This document shows, in pieces, positions 18,885 to 27,496 of a DNA stretch of 64,000 bases. The stretch is from assembly GCA_947177395.1 (NCBI GenBank), contig CAMWUI010000002.1, positions 1 through 64,000 of the forward strand, written 5' to 3'. Every line of letters starts with the position of its first letter. The stretch's first letter is position 1. The notes under the pieces were generated by a model that had not been told where the DNA came from, did not search any database, and saw only the letters and a list, made by a program, of their open reading frames with translations. Origin of the DNA: an uncultured Paraprevotella sp. Its GTDB lineage: Bacteria > Bacteroidota > Bacteroidia > Bacteroidales > Bacteroidaceae. A program made the position numbers and the translations under genes.

Positions 18885-19694
18885 TTATTTCGGCTGTTTG
18901 CCGATGTAGGCCAGAATACCTCCGTCTACGTACAGCACCAGACCGTTCACAAAGTTGGAAGCATCCGATGCTAAGAACACTGCCGGTCCCTGCAAGTCTT
19001 CCGGAGTACCCCAGCGAGCTGCGGGAGTCTTGGCTACGATGAAACTGTCAAACGGATGACGGCTGCCGTCCGGTTGCCGCTCACGCAAGGGAGCCGTCTG
19101 AGGTGTAGCGATATAGCCCGGACCAATACCGTTGCACTGGATATTATATTCTCCATACTCGGAACAGATATTGCGGGTCAGCATCTTCAAACCGCCCTTG
19201 GCGGCCGCATAAGCCGATACTGTCTCACGTCCCAGTTCGGACATCATGGAACAGATGTTGATAATCTTGCCATGCCCTTTTTTTATCATCGAAGGAATGA
19301 CAGCTTTCGACACGATGAACGGGCCGTTGAGGTCTATGTCAATCACCTGACGGAATTCGGCCGCAGTCATCTCGTGCATCGGAATACGCTTGATGATACC
19401 GGCATTGTTCACCAGAATATCAATCACACCCACTTCCTTTTCGATCTGCGCTACCATAGTATTGACGGCCTCTTCGTTCGTCACATCACACACGTATCCG
19501 TGCGCTTCAATACCCAGCTCTTTATAAGCAGCCAACCCCTTGTCCACCAGTTCCTGTTTGATGTCATTGAATACGATGGTGGCACCGCATTGTGCGAAAG
19601 CGGTGGCAATTCCGAATCCGATACCGTAGGAAGCACCGGTCACCAGAGCCACCTTGCCCTCCAGTGAGAAATTTTGCAAAAAATTCTTTTCCAT
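18885..19694 (-). CDS. Short-chain dehydrogenase, gluconate 5-dehydrogenase/KduD-like
   Basis: This 269-aa protein is a classical SDR: the nucleotide-binding TGASYGIGFG motif near residue 20, NNAG (about 95-98), the catalytic Ser in NICSMMSELG, and Tyr/Lys in YAAAKGG. The C-terminal VDGGILAYIGKQP is typical of the gluconate 5-dehydrogenase and 2-deoxy-gluconate 3-dehydrogenase group. These NAD(P)-dependent enzymes act in hexuronate and ketogluconate breakdown. No kduI or other uronate gene is adjacent, so the exact substrate is unresolved. It is a single-gene unit with its own promoter box and terminator. Confidence 0.82.
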   Translation of the reverse strand: MEKNFLQNFSLEGKVALVTGASYGIGFGIATAFAQCGATIVFNDIKQELVDKGLAAYKELGIEAHGYVCDVTNEEAVNTMVAQIEKEVGVIDILVNNAGIIKRIPMHEMTAAEFRQVIDIDLNGPFIVSKAVIPSMIKKGHGKIINICSMMSELGRETVSAYAAAKGGLKMLTRNICSEYGEYNIQCNGIGPGYIATPQTAPLRERQPDGSRHPFDSFIVAKTPAARWGTPEDLQGPAVFLASDASNFVNGLVLYVDGGILAYIGKQPK

Positions 19695-19766
19695 AGTGTT
19701 TTATTTAAAAACGTTACTTGATTCCGTGTGTCTGTCTTGTCAGGTCCTCACTGACCCTATATGTGG

Positions 19767-19774
19767 CAAAGGTA
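19767..19774 (-). promoter_or_regulatory. -7 promoter box of the dehydrogenase gene
   Basis: The minus strand reads TACCTTTG, a full match to TAnnTTTG, 73 bases upstream of the start codon. No clear TTTG lies at -33. Confidence 0.45.
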
Positions 19775-19841
19775 ACAAAAAGAAAAAGAAATGCGCAGTT
19801 TTTCCATACATATTTTATATGGAAAGACATCTCCCGACTCT

Positions 19842-21530
19842 CTAATTCTCTTTCGGGCGAGCATCCAACCGAGCCTCCACGACATTGATTACATAATCGC
19901 CCAGTTTCTCGCATTCGTTAATCAGATCCATATAGACTGTTCCTGCATGAAAACTATATTCATGACGGTTTACGTCCATGATGTTGAGCACGCGCAACTG
20001 TTTACGGAAATTATTGATTTCCTGTTCTATGTAGAAAGATGAATGGGCCTCTGCCGGAATGTTCTTACTCCCTATCAGACGCTTCATCTCCTCGAGGGCC
20101 TGCTCGACCAACTGGAACATCTGATGCAGGTGCTCCTGCTGCTTGGGAGTAAAAGGAGCATTTCCCTTATACTTGCGTCCGATAGTACGTGCCAGATGAT
20201 AACAACTGTCTCCGATGCTTTCTATCTCGGACACTTCGCGCAACATGGAACGTATCCGGTTTTTGGTGTCCGAACTCAGACGATCGTCGCTCACTTCATT
20301 CAAATAATGGGCAATCTCCACTTCCATCTCGTCGCTCACCTGTTCATAACGCTCGATGCGTTCGTACAAGCGTTTGAATTCATGAGGATTGGCCGGCGTG
20401 AGCAGAAACCTTACGGAGGTAAACATCTTGCAGACGGTGTCGACATAGTTGGTAATCTCTTTCTGCGCCTCCAGCACGGAAAGCTCCGGTGTCGTGAGCA
20501 ACCCGCCGGTGATGTATCTCAGTCGGGCCTCTTCGTCTTCCCCGTCAGGCTCCGGCAGAATAAGCCTTTCAGACAAACGTTCGATAGGCTTCACCAGCCA
20601 GATGAAAACGGCCACGTTGCATAAGTTGAAACACGTATGAAAAGCAGCCAACACGTAGGCAAGATCGCTATATCCCGGTGCCGCGGGATGGGACTCGTAG
20701 TCAAACAACGGGCTGACGACATCCACGAACCACGGAAACACCCAAAAAGCCCATATAACACCGAACAGATTGAAAACGAGCTGGGCCAGCGCCATGCGTC
20801 TGGCTTGCAAACCGGCCGACGAAGCCGAACGACAGGTTATGGCGGCACGCCCTACATTCTCGCCCATCACAAGAGCCACACCGGCATAAACGGAAAGTAC
20901 GCCCGTGGAACACAATATCATGGAAACAGCCATCAAGGCACCGGACGACTGGACAAGCATAGTCAGAAAGGCCCCTGTCAGCAGGTAGACAAAATAAGTC
21001 CCGTAACGGTCTCCCCACAACCGGAGGATATCCTTCAACGGTTCGTTTTCCGCCAACTGCATCTCATCTGCAAAATAATAAAGCATGCCCAACCCCAGAA
21101 AAATAAAGCAAAGTCCGAAAAGCGATTCGCCCTTTGAACGGTGGTCACGCGAATAAATCAGACAAATGGCAAGAATAAAAAGGGGGAATATGTAACCACT
21201 CAACGAATAGTTGAACTCGGCAGCCATCACCCATGCTATAAGCGTGTTGCCGAAACTAGCACCCATAATAACGGAAAGCCCCTGCACGAACGAGAGCATG
21301 CCCGCATGAACAAACCCGATGGTCATGACGGACGTGGAGGTCGACGACAGAACGATAGCCGTAATGAGCGCACCGGTGAGCATGGATGTGAAACGGTTCG
21401 TGGTCAACGTGTCCAATATATGCCGCAACCGGTTGCCAGCCATTTTCTGCAGGCCCTCGCTCATCAATTTCATGCCGTACATCAACAGTCCCAGACAGCC
21501 AACAAGTCTTAAAAATGCTAAAACCTCCAT
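19842..21530 (-). CDS. Na+/phosphate cotransporter family protein with PhoU-like C-terminus
   Basis: The start at 21530 (MEVLAFLRLVG) is preferred: the frame runs 50 codons further upstream, but the extension does not resemble the family. The protein has 562 aa. Its N-terminal half carries the duplicated Na/Pi cotransporter repeat, with the signature QSSGALMA and the related SSTSTSVMT, both of the 'QSSS' type seen in NptA-like carriers. Helices continue to about residue 340. The C-terminal 200 residues are helical and PhoU-like (ESIGDSCYHLARTI; EINNFRKQLR). It should take up phosphate at the inner membrane with sodium, or regulate such flux. It is transcribed divergently from the uridine kinase gene. 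Confidence 0.85.
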   Translation of the reverse strand: MEVLAFLRLVGCLGLLMYGMKLMSEGLQKMAGNRLRHILDTLTTNRFTSMLTGALITAIVLSSTSTSVMTIGFVHAGMLSFVQGLSVIMGASFGNTLIAWVMAAEFNYSLSGYIFPLFILAICLIYSRDHRSKGESLFGLCFIFLGLGMLYYFADEMQLAENEPLKDILRLWGDRYGTYFVYLLTGAFLTMLVQSSGALMAVSMILCSTGVLSVYAGVALVMGENVGRAAITCRSASSAGLQARRMALAQLVFNLFGVIWAFWVFPWFVDVVSPLFDYESHPAAPGYSDLAYVLAAFHTCFNLCNVAVFIWLVKPIERLSERLILPEPDGEDEEARLRYITGGLLTTPELSVLEAQKEITNYVDTVCKMFTSVRFLLTPANPHEFKRLYERIERYEQVSDEMEVEIAHYLNEVSDDRLSSDTKNRIRSMLREVSEIESIGDSCYHLARTIGRKYKGNAPFTPKQQEHLHQMFQLVEQALEEMKRLIGSKNIPAEAHSSFYIEQEINNFRKQLRVLNIMDVNRHEYSFHAGTVYMDLINECEKLGDYVINVVEARLDARPKEN

Positions 21531-21615
21531 CCATTCAGTTTTTTTAATGAGCAATATTCTTTCTTTGCCGTAACATTCCGTACTTTTCGGACAGTTTACA
21601 AACGGACCGTTGCTT

Positions 21616-23283
21616 ATGAGTATGAAAAAGGAACTGCAAATACGTTGCAAAAATAACGAAAAAAAGATAAATCTCCCCATCGGCTGTACACTTTATGAAG
21701 CTTACGAAACATTAAATCTCCGGATGCCCCACGGGCCGGTAAGTGCCAAAGTAAACAACAAGGTGGAAGGCCTCCACTACCGTTGTTACAACAACAAGGA
21801 CGTGGAGTTTCTCGATGTGACATCGGCCTCCGGCATGCGCACTTACACGCGCTCGCTCTTCTTCGTACTGGTAAAGGCCGTGGAAGAGCTTTTCCCCGAC
21901 AGTCTGCTGCGCATACAAACACCCGTGTCTCGCGGCTATTATTGCCAGCTACGCATCGGGCGCCCGGTAGAAGAAGAAGACGTGAAACGCATACGGACAA
22001 AGATGCGCGAGATTGTAGCGGCCGACATCCCTTTCCGCCGCATCCAAAGCCCGACAGACGAAGCCATCAGCATGTTCCGGGCAAGGGGAATGGAAAGCAA
22101 GGCTCGTCTATTGGAAAGTTCAGGATCCATCTACACCTTTTATTATAAACTGGAAGATACGGTGGACTATTTCTACGGTTCACTGCTTACCTCCACAGGC
22201 GGACTGAAGGTGTTCGACCTCGTGAAGTATTACGACGGACTGCTGCTTCGCCTGCCCGCCCGCCAGGATCCTTCGCGTCTGGATGAAATGGTACGTCAGG
22301 ACAAGATGCTCGAGATATTCCGTGAACACCACAACTGGCAGGAGATATTGGGAGTCACCACCGTGGGAGACTTCAACGTAGCCTGCCAGTCCGGACTGGC
22401 AACCCAACTTATTAACGTATCGGAGGCCCTGCAGGAGAAAAAGATAGTGTCCATAGCCGAAGAGATATACGCCCGGCCCGATGTGAAACTCGTACTCATC
22501 GCCGGCCCTTCGTCCAGCGGAAAGACGACTTTCAGCAAACGCCTTGCCATACAACTGATGGCCTGCGGCCTGAAACCTTATTCCATCTCCCTGGACGATT
22601 ACTTTGTCAACCGGGAGGACACGCCGCGCGATGCCAACGGGGAATATGACTTCGAATCCATCCATGCTCTGGACATCCCTTATTTCAACCGGCAACTGGA
22701 AACGCTGCTTTCGGGAGAAGAAGTGGAACTGCCCCGCTTCAACTTCCAGACAGGACAACGGGAAGCAAGCGGCAAACACCTGCGCATCGACAACCACACC
22801 ATCCTGATTCTCGAAGGTATCCATGCCCTCAATCCGGAACTGACACCGCACATCCCGTCTGAAAACAAATTCAAAGTCTACGTGTCGGCACTGACCACCA
22901 TCCTGCTGGACGACCACAATTACATACCCACCACGGACAACCGGCTGTTGCGGCGCATCATCCGCGACTACAAATACAGGGGATATTCGGCACTCGACAC
23001 CATCCGCCGCTGGCCCAGCGTCCGTGCCGGAGAGGACAAATGGATATTCCCCTATCAGGAGGAAGCGGACATGATGTTCAACAGCGCGCTGCTTTTCGAA
23101 CTGGCCGTGCTACGCGACGAAGTGCTGCCCGTATTGGAACAAGTACCGGAACGCGAACCGGAATATTCCGAGGCTTACCGCCTGCGCAAATTCCTCCGTT
23201 ATTTCGTACCTTTGCGGGACAAAGAAATCCCTCCCACATCACTCTTGCGGGAGTTTCTGGGCGGAAGTTCCTTTGAATATTAA
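21616..23283 (+). CDS. TGS-domain nucleoside (uridine) kinase
   Basis: This protein of about 555 aa has an N-terminal TGS-like domain (INLPIGCTLYEAYETL) and a threonyl-tRNA-synthetase-type second domain (RGYYCQLRIGRPVEEED). These are followed by a P-loop kinase of the uridine kinase/phosphoribulokinase family with Walker A GPSSSGKTTFSKRL and the downstream SLDDYFVNREDTPRD motif. This three-part build is common in Bacteroidota and Firmicutes and is annotated as nucleoside kinase or uridine kinase. The start could be ATG at 21616 or 21622; an upstream TTG at 21610 is less likely. It heads a tight plus-strand run with the sulfatase (20 bases later) and the Fur-family gene. Confidence 0.85.
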   Translation: MSMKKELQIRCKNNEKKINLPIGCTLYEAYETLNLRMPHGPVSAKVNNKVEGLHYRCYNNKDVEFLDVTSASGMRTYTRSLFFVLVKAVEELFPDSLLRIQTPVSRGYYCQLRIGRPVEEEDVKRIRTKMREIVAADIPFRRIQSPTDEAISMFRARGMESKARLLESSGSIYTFYYKLEDTVDYFYGSLLTSTGGLKVFDLVKYYDGLLLRLPARQDPSRLDEMVRQDKMLEIFREHHNWQEILGVTTVGDFNVACQSGLATQLINVSEALQEKKIVSIAEEIYARPDVKLVLIAGPSSSGKTTFSKRLAIQLMACGLKPYSISLDDYFVNREDTPRDANGEYDFESIHALDIPYFNRQLETLLSGEEVELPRFNFQTGQREASGKHLRIDNHTILILEGIHALNPELTPHIPSENKFKVYVSALTTILLDDHNYIPTTDNRLLRRIIRDYKYRGYSALDTIRRWPSVRAGEDKWIFPYQEEADMMFNSALLFELAVLRDEVLPVLEQVPEREPEYSEAYRLRKFLRYFVPLRDKEIPPTSLLREFLGGSSFEY

Positions 23284-23303
23284 CCGACTTACAACTTCAC
23301 ACC

Positions 23304-24887
23304 ATGATTCACATAAACGACAAACAGTTTCCGGCCTCCATCCTCGGAACCTCGGCCCTGATGCTTTGCCAGGCCGCACATGCCGCACAACCGGCCGGAA
23401 AAAAGGATACCGACCGGAAACGCCCCAACGTAATCCTTCTGATAGCCGACGATCTCGGTTACGGAGACCTGGAATGCTACGGAGCCAAAAACATCGAAAC
23501 TCCTAACGTGAACCGGTTGGCCGGACAGGGCATACGGTTTACAAACTGCCATGCCACGGCCGCCACTTCCACCCCGTCCCGCTACGGACTTCTCACAGGA
23601 GAATACGCCTGGCGACGACCCGACACCGACGTTGCGGCAGGCAACGCCGCCTCCATCATCAAACCGGAGCAATATACCATAGCCGACATGTTTCATGACG
23701 CAGGCTATTACACAGGCGCCATCGGCAAATGGCACCTCGGGCTCGGGGAGACGACCGGGGAGCAGAACTGGAACGGACGGCTGAGCCATACCCCCCGGGA
23801 CTTGGGATTCGACTATCACTACATCCAAGCGGCCACCGCCGACCGTGTGCCATGCGTTTATCTCGAACAGGACACCGTAGCCAACTACGACCCCACGGCG
23901 CCCATTTCGGTAAGCTACAAAAGGAATTTCGAAGGAGAGCCCACCGGCGCCTCCCATCCCGAACTCCTGAAACTGATGTACAGCCACGGGCACAACCAGT
24001 CGATTGTAGACGGTATTTCCCGCATCGGTTATATGAAAGGAGGCGGTACGGCGCTCTGGAAGGACGAAAACATTGCGGATTCCATCGTCGGGCATTCCAT
24101 CCGTTTCATCAACGAGCACAAGGACGAACCGTTTTTCCTTTATCTGGCTACGAATGATGTACATGTGCCCCGGTGGCCCCACGAACGCTTCCGGGGCAAG
24201 AACAGCATGGGGCTTCGCGGCGACGCCATCGCCCAGTTCGACTGGACGGTCGGAGAAGTAATGAAAGCCGTCGAGGAAGCCGGCATAGCCGACAACACAC
24301 TTATCATCCTTTCGAGCGACAACGGCCCGGTAGTCGACGACGGATACGCCGACAGGGCCGAGGAACTGCTCAACGGCCATAGCCCGACCGGCGGACTGCG
24401 GGGCTTCAAATACTCCGGATACGAGGGCGGAACCATGGTGCCGCTCATCGTGCGATGGCCCGGACGCGTGCAACCGGCAACGAAGATTAACGGCACCCTG
24501 ATAAGCCACATCGACATATTCGCCTCCTTGGCCGCGCTTGTCAAAGCGAAACTGCCCGAAGGAGCAGCACCTGACAGCGAAAACCGACTGGACCAGATGC
24601 TTGGGAAATCGAAGAAACACCGGCCATGGGTTTCGGAACTCTCTTCCACCCGCATGATATGTGTCCGCAACAACAAATGGAAATACATTCCGGCCAGCAA
24701 CAAGATGCAGATGATCAACTGGGGACCGAATATCGAAACGGGCAATCAGCCTGTCGACCAACTGTTCAACATGATTGACGACCCGGATGAAACCACCAAT
24801 GTGGCCGAAAGCCATCCCCGGGTGCTGCAGATGATGAAAAGGATACACCAGGAAGCCTCGGCCACGAAAGCCACCCCCTCGCACTGA
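23304..24887 (+). CDS. Sulfatase (arylsulfatase family, serine-type active site)
   Basis: This 527-aa protein has an N-terminal stretch resembling a signal peptide (ending AAHA, about residue 28). Family S1 features are clear: NVILLIADDLGYGDLECYG with the metal-binding Asp49/Asp50, the active-site signature STPSRYGLLTG (Ser89), GKWHLG, and LSSDNGP. A Ser at the first position of S-x-P-S-R implies conversion to formylglycine by an anaerobic radical SAM sulfatase-maturing enzyme, which is not encoded in this window. It likely removes sulfate from host or dietary glycans or other sulfate esters. It sits in an operon-like run with a uridine kinase and a Fur-family regulator, not in a polysaccharide locus. 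Confidence 0.9.
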   Translation: MIHINDKQFPASILGTSALMLCQAAHAAQPAGKKDTDRKRPNVILLIADDLGYGDLECYGAKNIETPNVNRLAGQGIRFTNCHATAATSTPSRYGLLTGEYAWRRPDTDVAAGNAASIIKPEQYTIADMFHDAGYYTGAIGKWHLGLGETTGEQNWNGRLSHTPRDLGFDYHYIQAATADRVPCVYLEQDTVANYDPTAPISVSYKRNFEGEPTGASHPELLKLMYSHGHNQSIVDGISRIGYMKGGGTALWKDENIADSIVGHSIRFINEHKDEPFFLYLATNDVHVPRWPHERFRGKNSMGLRGDAIAQFDWTVGEVMKAVEEAGIADNTLIILSSDNGPVVDDGYADRAEELLNGHSPTGGLRGFKYSGYEGGTMVPLIVRWPGRVQPATKINGTLISHIDIFASLAALVKAKLPEGAAPDSENRLDQMLGKSKKHRPWVSELSSTRMICVRNNKWKYIPASNKMQMINWGPNIETGNQPVDQLFNMIDDPDETTNVAESHPRVLQMMKRIHQEASATKATPSH

Positions 24888-24921
24888 CCAGACCGTATCT
24901 ATAGCAAAGAAGAGAAACTAC

Positions 24922-25371
24922 ATGAAGGAAAAGGAAGAAGACAGAATCGTCCGCCGCCTGGAACAACGGGGCGTAAAACCCACGGCATTGCGCCTGCTCA
25001 TATTCCACACGCTGGAACAGTCCCGACATGCCCTGTCCTTGGGCGAACTGGAAGAAAAACTGGAGACAGTGGACCGCTCCACGATATTCCGCACACTGAC
25101 GGTGTTTCTTTCCCGCCACTTAGTGCACGGGATAGAAGACGGAAGCGGCTCGGTACGCTACGAAGTGTGCAACGGCGACTGGGAATGTACCGTAGAAGAC
25201 ATGCATGCCCATTTCTACTGCGAACAATGCCACCGCACGTTTTGTTTCAGACAGACCGGCATTCCCGCCGTCACGCTGCCCGAAGGCTTCACCCTGCAAG
25301 GGGTCAATTACGTATTGAAAGGCATTTGTCCGGACTGCGCCCGCCAGGGAACGGTCACTTCCGGTGAATAA
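24922..25371 (+). CDS. Fur/Zur-family transcriptional repressor
   Basis: This 149-aa protein has the Fur winged-helix N-terminus (KPTALRLLIFHTLEQSRHALSLGELEE, then DRSTIFRTLTVF). The dimerisation half has a metal site (MHAHFYC) and the structural-zinc cysteines (CEQCHRTFC and CPDC). This is the layout of Fur, Zur and PerR proteins; the metal sensed cannot be fixed by reading. It follows the sulfatase by 34 bases and converges with the CapA-like gene, overlapping its 3' end by 17 bases. Confidence 0.87.
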   Translation: MKEKEEDRIVRRLEQRGVKPTALRLLIFHTLEQSRHALSLGELEEKLETVDRSTIFRTLTVFLSRHLVHGIEDGSGSVRYEVCNGDWECTVEDMHAHFYCEQCHRTFCFRQTGIPAVTLPEGFTLQGVNYVLKGICPDCARQGTVTSGE

Positions 25372-26443
25372 CCCCCTCTTCTGAAATGACAAGCGGAGTC
25401 TGCGGAAAATCCGCAGACGTAAGTTGACGCATTTCCCGCACCACAGCTCGGGTAGGGTCGGCCTGCGGTCCTTTGCCCCTTGCCTGTATGAACGAATGTA
25501 TCTGTCCTTCCACAAAAGCCCCTGTCCCATCGACCCGAACCGTCACAACAGGAGCATACCCCGACTTGCCGCTCAGGTTTACCCGGTAGGGTGTACAGAA
25601 ATTCCCCAGGCTATAGGCAATGAAACGGTCCTTATACAACTCCACGCCCCGCACCACGTGCGGGCCATGTCCATATACGATGTCCGCCCCGGCATCAATA
25701 CACGCGTGTGCAAAAGCCTCCACGTTGCCCCGCTGTTCGCCGAAACAGGTTTCCATCTTATGAGGGACATGGCTGAATTTCGTACCTTCGCCACCACCGT
25801 GAAACGAAACGACCAGCAGGTCGCACTGCTTTTTCAATTCGCCCACCGTACGGTTCACCTCTTCATAGTTCATGATGTTCAATGTACCCTTACTGTGTCC
25901 GAACGCACAGAAGCCTATTTTGGTGCTGTCTCTTTCTATCACCACCCCTTCGCATCGCCCGCGCAAGCCGGCAAAGCGTATACCGGCCTGTTGCAAAACC
26001 TCCTGCGTAGAGTCCAGCCCTTCGGCACCGAAATCATTGACATGATTGTTGGCCACACTCAGGAAGTCAAAGCCGGCTTCCACCAGATTCTTCACATAAC
26101 GAGGCGGAGTACGGAAGGCGTAGCACAAAGCCGGATTGCCGCATTTCTTCACACGGCCTCCGCGCTCGAGCAACGTCCCCTCCAGGTTACCGGCCGTCAG
26201 GTCGGCATCCCGGAGAATGTCGAGCGGAGCCTGAAACAGACCGGCGCCGTCATCGGCTGGCAAATGGGAGCCCTTCACGGAATCCGGATAAGTGGTTCCC
26301 TGCATGATATCGCCCGTGAAAGCAAAAGTCCAGATTTTCTGTCCCGACACGGCCGGGCAGAAAAACACCGCAGACAAGAAAAAAAAGAGCCTCACCCGGA
26401 GACTCTTTCTTTTAATCGATGATAATGCGACGTGCACTGACAT
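25355..26443 (-). CDS. CapA/PgsA-family metallophosphatase-like protein
   Basis: The start at 26443 (MSVHVALSS) gives 362 aa with a signal-peptide-like segment (LFFFLSAVFFCPAVSG). The mature chain begins WTFAFTGDIMQG and continues with NLEGTL, FLSVANNHVNDFGAEGLDST, VSFHGGGEG and YGHGPHVVRG. These are the conserved segments of the CapA family, related to calcineurin-type metallophosphatases and best known from poly-gamma-glutamate synthesis (PgsA). No capB/capC partner is nearby, so the role here is open and may concern the cell wall. It overlaps the end of the NlpC/P60 gene by 32 bases, suggesting translational coupling. Confidence 0.82.
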   Translation of the reverse strand: MSVHVALSSIKRKSLRVRLFFFLSAVFFCPAVSGQKIWTFAFTGDIMQGTTYPDSVKGSHLPADDGAGLFQAPLDILRDADLTAGNLEGTLLERGGRVKKCGNPALCYAFRTPPRYVKNLVEAGFDFLSVANNHVNDFGAEGLDSTQEVLQQAGIRFAGLRGRCEGVVIERDSTKIGFCAFGHSKGTLNIMNYEEVNRTVGELKKQCDLLVVSFHGGGEGTKFSHVPHKMETCFGEQRGNVEAFAHACIDAGADIVYGHGPHVVRGVELYKDRFIAYSLGNFCTPYRVNLSGKSGYAPVVTVRVDGTGAFVEGQIHSFIQARGKGPQADPTRAVVREMRQLTSADFPQTPLVISEEGVIHRK

Positions 26444-26960
26444 ACCGTTTAACGTAATAGGCCACATCCGGATAAGTATCGATAGTAACCCCCCGCCGGC
26501 AGGCATGGATAAAACTAAACTTGTTATTTTCGTTGTCCACCTCGGTCACGATGCCCACATGATTGATGCGGGACTTCTTGCCGGGATTGGCAAAAAACAC
26601 CAAATCGCCTTTCTGCAAATCCGCGATGGCTATCTTCTCGCCTTCCAGAAACTGGTCGCGCGAGGAACGGCCTATCTTGATACCCTCCTGTGCATAAACA
26701 TAGCTCGTGAAACCGGAGCAGTCGAAAGCATTCGGCCCTTGGTGTCCGCTCAGATAACGTTTACCCAGATATTTCTTGGCCGTGTCCACGATACTGCCCC
26801 ACCGCAGACAGACGTCCGGCTGTATCGCAATCGTATCGATGTTTTCTGTCTGCAACGGCACCGCCACCTGTATATCACGACTCAAATCATGATTATCGGT
26901 AAAATCGGCTGCCTTCATAGCCGAACAGAACATTAAAAGTACTATTAATTTCTTATACAT
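26412..26960 (-). CDS. NlpC/P60-family peptidoglycan endopeptidase
   Basis: The start at 26960 (MYKKLIVLLMF) gives 182 aa with a signal peptide; the longer frame to 27173 runs through low-quality sequence upstream of the promoter. The NlpC/P60 domain fills residues about 55-182: the catalytic Cys in NAFDCSGFTSYVY, then GDLVFFANPG, the His in INHVGIVTEV, and FIHACRRGV. These enzymes cut the D-Glu-meso-DAP bond in peptide stems. It is followed directly by the CapA-like gene. Confidence 0.88.
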   Translation of the reverse strand: MYKKLIVLLMFCSAMKAADFTDNHDLSRDIQVAVPLQTENIDTIAIQPDVCLRWGSIVDTAKKYLGKRYLSGHQGPNAFDCSGFTSYVYAQEGIKIGRSSRDQFLEGEKIAIADLQKGDLVFFANPGKKSRINHVGIVTEVDNENNKFSFIHACRRGVTIDTYPDVAYYVKRYVSARRIIID

Positions 26961-27008
26961 GAACAGATTATGCGTAAACAAAATATACGCTTTCTTGAAA
27001 AACCGCTG

Positions 27009-27016
27009 CAAAGGTA
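27009..27016 (-). promoter_or_regulatory. -7 promoter box of the NlpC/P60 gene
   Basis: The minus strand reads TACCTTTG, 49 bases upstream of the chosen NlpC/P60 start. It supports that start over the longer frame. Confidence 0.5.
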
Positions 27017-27144
27017 CGAAAAAAAGCACATATAGACAAGGGCTTCCTGCTGAAAATCTGTTTTTTATATTTTTGGGGGCCGCATATCCTCTTCTGCCGC
27101 GGCAGGCACCCGCCCGGAAACATCCATGCCGCCGGCGGGCCACA

Positions 27145-27420
27145 ACCGCGGCGCATCTTGCACCTTGCACCACCCTCTCTCACACACACACGCGTACGCG
27201 CACATGAGGGAGGCAGACGGTTTCCCTTGTTGCATGCTGCCCGCTTCCCGAGCCGGCAACAAGCGGCTTCCCGAGTGAACAACTGTTCACTTTCTGAGTG
27301 GAGCGCTGTCCACTTGGGGTAGTGGAGTGCTGTTCACTTGGGGTAGCGGAGCGCTGTTCATTTGGGGTAATGGAGTGCTGTTCACTTCCCAAGTGGAGCG
27401 CTGTCCGTTCCCGACAGGAC
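27145..27420 (+). repeat. Dispersed repeat, copy A, with 24-bp tandem units
   Basis: This element comprises GCGCATCTTGCACCTTGCA, a CACCACCCTC box, a CA-rich run ending ACGCGTACGCG, then CAGACGGTTTCC, GGCTTCCCGAG, a palindrome GTGAACAACTGTTCAC, and about 3.5 tandem 24-bp units of the type AGTGGAGCGCTGTTCACTTGGGGT (27295-27400). The same blocks in the same order occur on the opposite strand at about 41170-41445. The tandem units carry internal changes. It is not CRISPR because there are no spacers. Confidence 0.8.
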
Positions 27421-27496
27421 GAACAAGGCCCGTATACGGCGCGGAATCGGAACAACCTCTCCCGTATCGTATACGAGCCTTTATCTCGTCGGAGCC

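Larger units (their letters stand above)
26961..27496. other. Intergenic region with a dispersed repeat element
   Basis: No convincing gene is visible between the NlpC/P60 gene and cysS. The stretch holds the NlpC/P60 promoter box and a repeat element (27145-27420) that recurs in inverted orientation near 41.3 kb. Open frames across it arise from the 24-bp periodicity. Confidence 0.65.

Noticed and set aside
23289-24884. 531-aa open frame antisense to the sulfatase gene
   Set aside because: It mirrors a clear sulfatase on the plus strand and has no recognisable domain. High GC codon positions leave long antisense frames open.
26412-27173. Extended 253-aa form of the NlpC/P60 protein
   Set aside because: The upstream extension reads through the promoter box and repeat region; the start at 26960 gives a proper signal peptide.
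27285-27420. CRISPR array
   Set aside because: Units are direct 24-bp tandem copies without unique spacers, and no cas gene is present.
27180-27455. 91-aa frame with PSEQHSTT-type octapeptide repeats (and a similar one at 41099-41626)
   Set aside because: A 24-bp repeat keeps any frame open by itself, other frames across it are also open, and there is no start or ribosome-binding context. More likely non-coding repeat DNA.
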